In this document: positions 62,317-64,000 of the stretch, piece by piece
Numbering within the stretch: the stretch's first letter is position 1
Layout of the letters: every line of letters starts with the position of its first letter
Assembly: GCF_000517105.1 (NCBI RefSeq)
Contig: NZ_KI912148.1
Coordinates: 986,518-1,050,517 of the forward strand
Source of the DNA: Fischerella sp. PCC 9605
GTDB taxonomy: Bacteria; Cyanobacteriota; Cyanobacteriia; Cyanobacteriales; Nostocaceae
Reading direction: 5' to 3'
DNA length: 64,000 nucleotides
Notes under the pieces: generated by a model
Databases searched by the model: none
What the model saw: the letters and a program-made list of their open reading frames with translations, nothing else
What the model was told of the DNA's origin: nothing
Program-made: the position numbers and the translations under genes

Positions 62317-63597
62317 GTGAGTCAAATAGTTTTAACCACGATCGGTTCCTTGGGCGATCTACATCCCAAAATTGCGATCGCGCTTGAATTACGCAAACGC
62401 GGTCATGATGTGGTCTTTGTGACGCACAAAGAGTATCAATCCAAAGTTGAAGCCTTGGGATTTGAGTTTCATCGGATGCGTCCTGACAATACCGCTCTTA
62501 ACGATCCTCAAGAGATGGCACGGATGATGGATTTGCACAAAGGCTCAGAGTATATCGTCCGAAATTGGGTTTGCCCGAGTTTACGTGAGATGTATGCGGA
62601 CTTGATGCACAGTGCAAAAGATGCGGATTTCATCTTTGCAGGTGAAGGAGTCATTGCGGCTCCATTAGTAGCTGAAAAATTAGGGATGCAATGGGCATCG
62701 AGTGCTATGGCACCGATCTCATTTTTCTCCACTTACGACCCGCCCGTGTTAGCTCCGTTTCCATTTCTCGCTAAACTGCGTGGGTTTGGCTCGATCGTCA
62801 ATCGAGGTGTTATCAACTTTGCAAAGGTTGTCAGTCAGTCTTGGGGGGAACCTGTCCATCTATTTCGACGTGAACTGGGATTACCTCCATTAATAGGCAA
62901 TCCTTTCATTGACGACAAGTTTTCACCTTACCTTGTACTTGCGCTGTTTTCTCCTGTCTTGGCGAAGCCTCAACCTGATTGGGTTGCAAACACAGTCATT
63001 GCAGGCTTCACGTTTTATGATGGCAGTTCCAACAGGACGGAACTTACTCTAGAACTGAAGCAATTTTTGAATGCAGGTGAACCGCCAATTATTTTTACCC
63101 TCGGTTCGGCCGCAGTGATGGATCCTGGTAACTTCTATCAGGAAAGTATTCAAGCTGCAAAACAGTTAAACCGCCGTGCTATCCTGTTGGTTGGTAAAAA
63201 TACGCCTCCAGATAATCTTTCAAAAGATATTCTGGCTGTTAGCTATGTTCCATATTCCCAAATTTTTCCTTATGCTTGTGCAATCGTCCATCAAGGAGGT
63301 ATTGGAACAACGGCTCAAGCGTTACGTGCTGGTCGTCCAACTCTCGTGATGCCCTACAGTCATGACCAGCCGGACAATGCAGCACGAGTCGAACGCTTAG
63401 GAACTTCCCGCACGATTCCCCGTAAGCAATATTTAGCGTCACGTGTAGCAAAGGAGTTAAGTGAGTTGTTAGAGAATCCCAACTATGCAGCAAAAGCAAC
63501 AGAAATCGGACACATCATACAGGCAGAGAATGGTGTAAGTGTAGCGTGTGATGCGATTGAAAAACAGCTTCAAACAGCCTCAATAAATCAGCTTTAG
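62317..63597 (+). CDS. GT1 family glycosyltransferase (UGT/MGT-like)
   Basis: A 426-residue GT-B fold glycosyltransferase of family 1, moving a sugar from an NDP-sugar to a small lipid or natural product. It starts with GTG 62317 (MSQIVLTTIGSLGDLHPKIAI); the GSxGD motif near residues 10-14 is typical. The C-terminal donor site is clear: FTLGSAAV, then YVPYSQIFPYACAIVHQGGIGTTAQ (seen as VHQGGIGTT), then GRPTLVMPYSHDQPDNA. These residues are the UGT/MGT signature of sterol, carotenoid and antibiotic glycosyltransferases. No biosynthetic genes adjoin it, so the acceptor is unknown. Confidence 0.9.
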   Translation: MSQIVLTTIGSLGDLHPKIAIALELRKRGHDVVFVTHKEYQSKVEALGFEFHRMRPDNTALNDPQEMARMMDLHKGSEYIVRNWVCPSLREMYADLMHSAKDADFIFAGEGVIAAPLVAEKLGMQWASSAMAPISFFSTYDPPVLAPFPFLAKLRGFGSIVNRGVINFAKVVSQSWGEPVHLFRRELGLPPLIGNPFIDDKFSPYLVLALFSPVLAKPQPDWVANTVIAGFTFYDGSSNRTELTLELKQFLNAGEPPIIFTLGSAAVMDPGNFYQESIQAAKQLNRRAILLVGKNTPPDNLSKDILAVSYVPYSQIFPYACAIVHQGGIGTTAQALRAGRPTLVMPYSHDQPDNAARVERLGTSRTIPRKQYLASRVAKELSELLENPNYAAKATEIGHIIQAENGVSVACDAIEKQLQTASINQL

Positions 63598-63664
63598 GAC
63601 TGGCGACAGCACTTGAATCTGCAATATACCTTTGTAAGGCTGTATTTGAATTGAAATTGCTACG

Positions 63665-64000
63665 ATGAATTCCTCTAGGGGTTGCTTGCTGCTACTTTTT
63701 CTACTAACCACAGGTGTAGCCTGTAATCAAAATACTCGTGCTTTTTTGGATACTTCCACACCAGAAACTTCTGCACCTTCACCTCAGCTAGCACAGAATT
63801 CTACACAAACAAAAAATATCGTTCGCACCGAACCACTTTCACCTACACCCATTCGCATTAATCTTAAAGATTTACCAAAACCATTCGCGACTGAAAGCGC
63901 CTCGAAGTCACCTCAAGTAGTACCAATTCCTGCTAACCCGACACTGCGCGTACCACCTGGCTTTACAGTCAACGTCTTTGCCGAAGGTCTAGATGCGTCG
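63665..64000 (+). CDS. Lipoprotein resembling PQQ/sorbosone dehydrogenases (partial)
   Basis: A frame of 112 codons starting ATG 63665, cut by the window edge. The N-terminus MNSSRGCLLLLFLLTTGVAC is a signal peptide with a lipobox (TGVAC), so the protein should be a membrane-anchored lipoprotein. A Ser/Thr/Pro-rich linker (about residues 30-75) leads to INLKDLPKPF and VPIPANPTLRVPPGFTVNVF. The last block is characteristic of the PQQ-dependent sugar (L-sorbosone-type) dehydrogenase beta-propeller. Only the beginning of the catalytic domain is visible, so the call is based on this short match. No ribosome site decides the start. Confidence 0.7.
   Translation, partial: MNSSRGCLLLLFLLTTGVACNQNTRAFLDTSTPETSAPSPQLAQNSTQTKNIVRTEPLSPTPIRINLKDLPKPFATESASKSPQVVPIPANPTLRVPPGFTVNVFAEGLDAS

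Noticed and set aside
1-64000. tRNA or rRNA genes
   Set aside because: I looked by eye for TTCGAATC/TTCAAATC T-loop motifs and long structured stretches and saw none; a dedicated search could still find one.

Overview
The window is chromosomal DNA of a filamentous, probably heterocyst-forming cyanobacterium (order Nostocales). I infer this from the many HIP1-type GCGATCGC octamers on both strands, the short tandem heptad repeats (TAGTTAGTGGT type) and palindromic repeats between genes, an adjacent flv3-flv1 flavodiiron pair, a broken piece of the nitrogenase-associated homocitrate synthase nifV, and many families typical of cyanobacteria (UPF0182, sucrose-phosphate phosphatase, PAS-rich hybrid signalling, NACHT ATPases). 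Species cannot be fixed from the sequence alone. I see no tRNA, rRNA, CRISPR array or intact transposase.

Layout. 0-3.7 kb: an exported hypothetical protein, a 36-residue membrane peptide, a GNAT acetyltransferase and an EF-G paralogue. 3.7-7.3 kb: two Tat-exported alkaline phosphatases (PhoX then PhoD, minus strand) behind a candidate Pho box. 8.1-18.1 kb: a nine-gene plus-strand cluster that reads as a type IV secretion (T4SS)-like apparatus in the order VirB2, B3, B4, B5, B6, B8, B8', B10, B9. No relaxase, coupling protein, VirB11, VirB7 or VirB1 is seen. This is the most unusual region. 18.1-24 kb, minus strand: lnt, gyrA and a ClC channel. 24-28.5 kb: a MITE-like repeat, an FkbM methyltransferase, a histone-deacetylase-family amidohydrolase and a TerB protein. 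29-32.6 kb: flv3-flv1. 32.8-37.7 kb: Uma2 nuclease, a cyanobacterial hypothetical, NurA nuclease, an FHA membrane protein, a nifV remnant and a small acidic protein.

38.3-49.5 kb is a plus-strand run that looks like a stress module: HPF-cold-shock fusion, Hsp20, phosphoribosyltransferase, alpha/beta hydrolase (catalytic Ser lost), FtsH, PRPP synthase paralogue, a second alpha/beta hydrolase (Ser intact), CapA-like phosphatase and UPF0182. 50.3-54.4 kb holds spp-ruvA (4-bp overlap), bioF, a small membrane protein and a MarR regulator. 54.9-62.2 kb is a signalling block: a 1218-residue CBS/multi-PAS histidine kinase, a receiver-EAL c-di-GMP phosphodiesterase and a NACHT ATPase whose P-loop Lys is Arg. 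The window ends with a GT1 glycosyltransferase and the start of a lipoprotein resembling PQQ/sorbosone dehydrogenases.

Repeats are a theme. A MITE-like family has three recognisable copies, 30-bp palindromes occur between genes and once inside lnt, and purine-rich low-complexity inserts lie in frame inside lnt and nurA. Imperfect inverted repeats flank the virB5-like gene.
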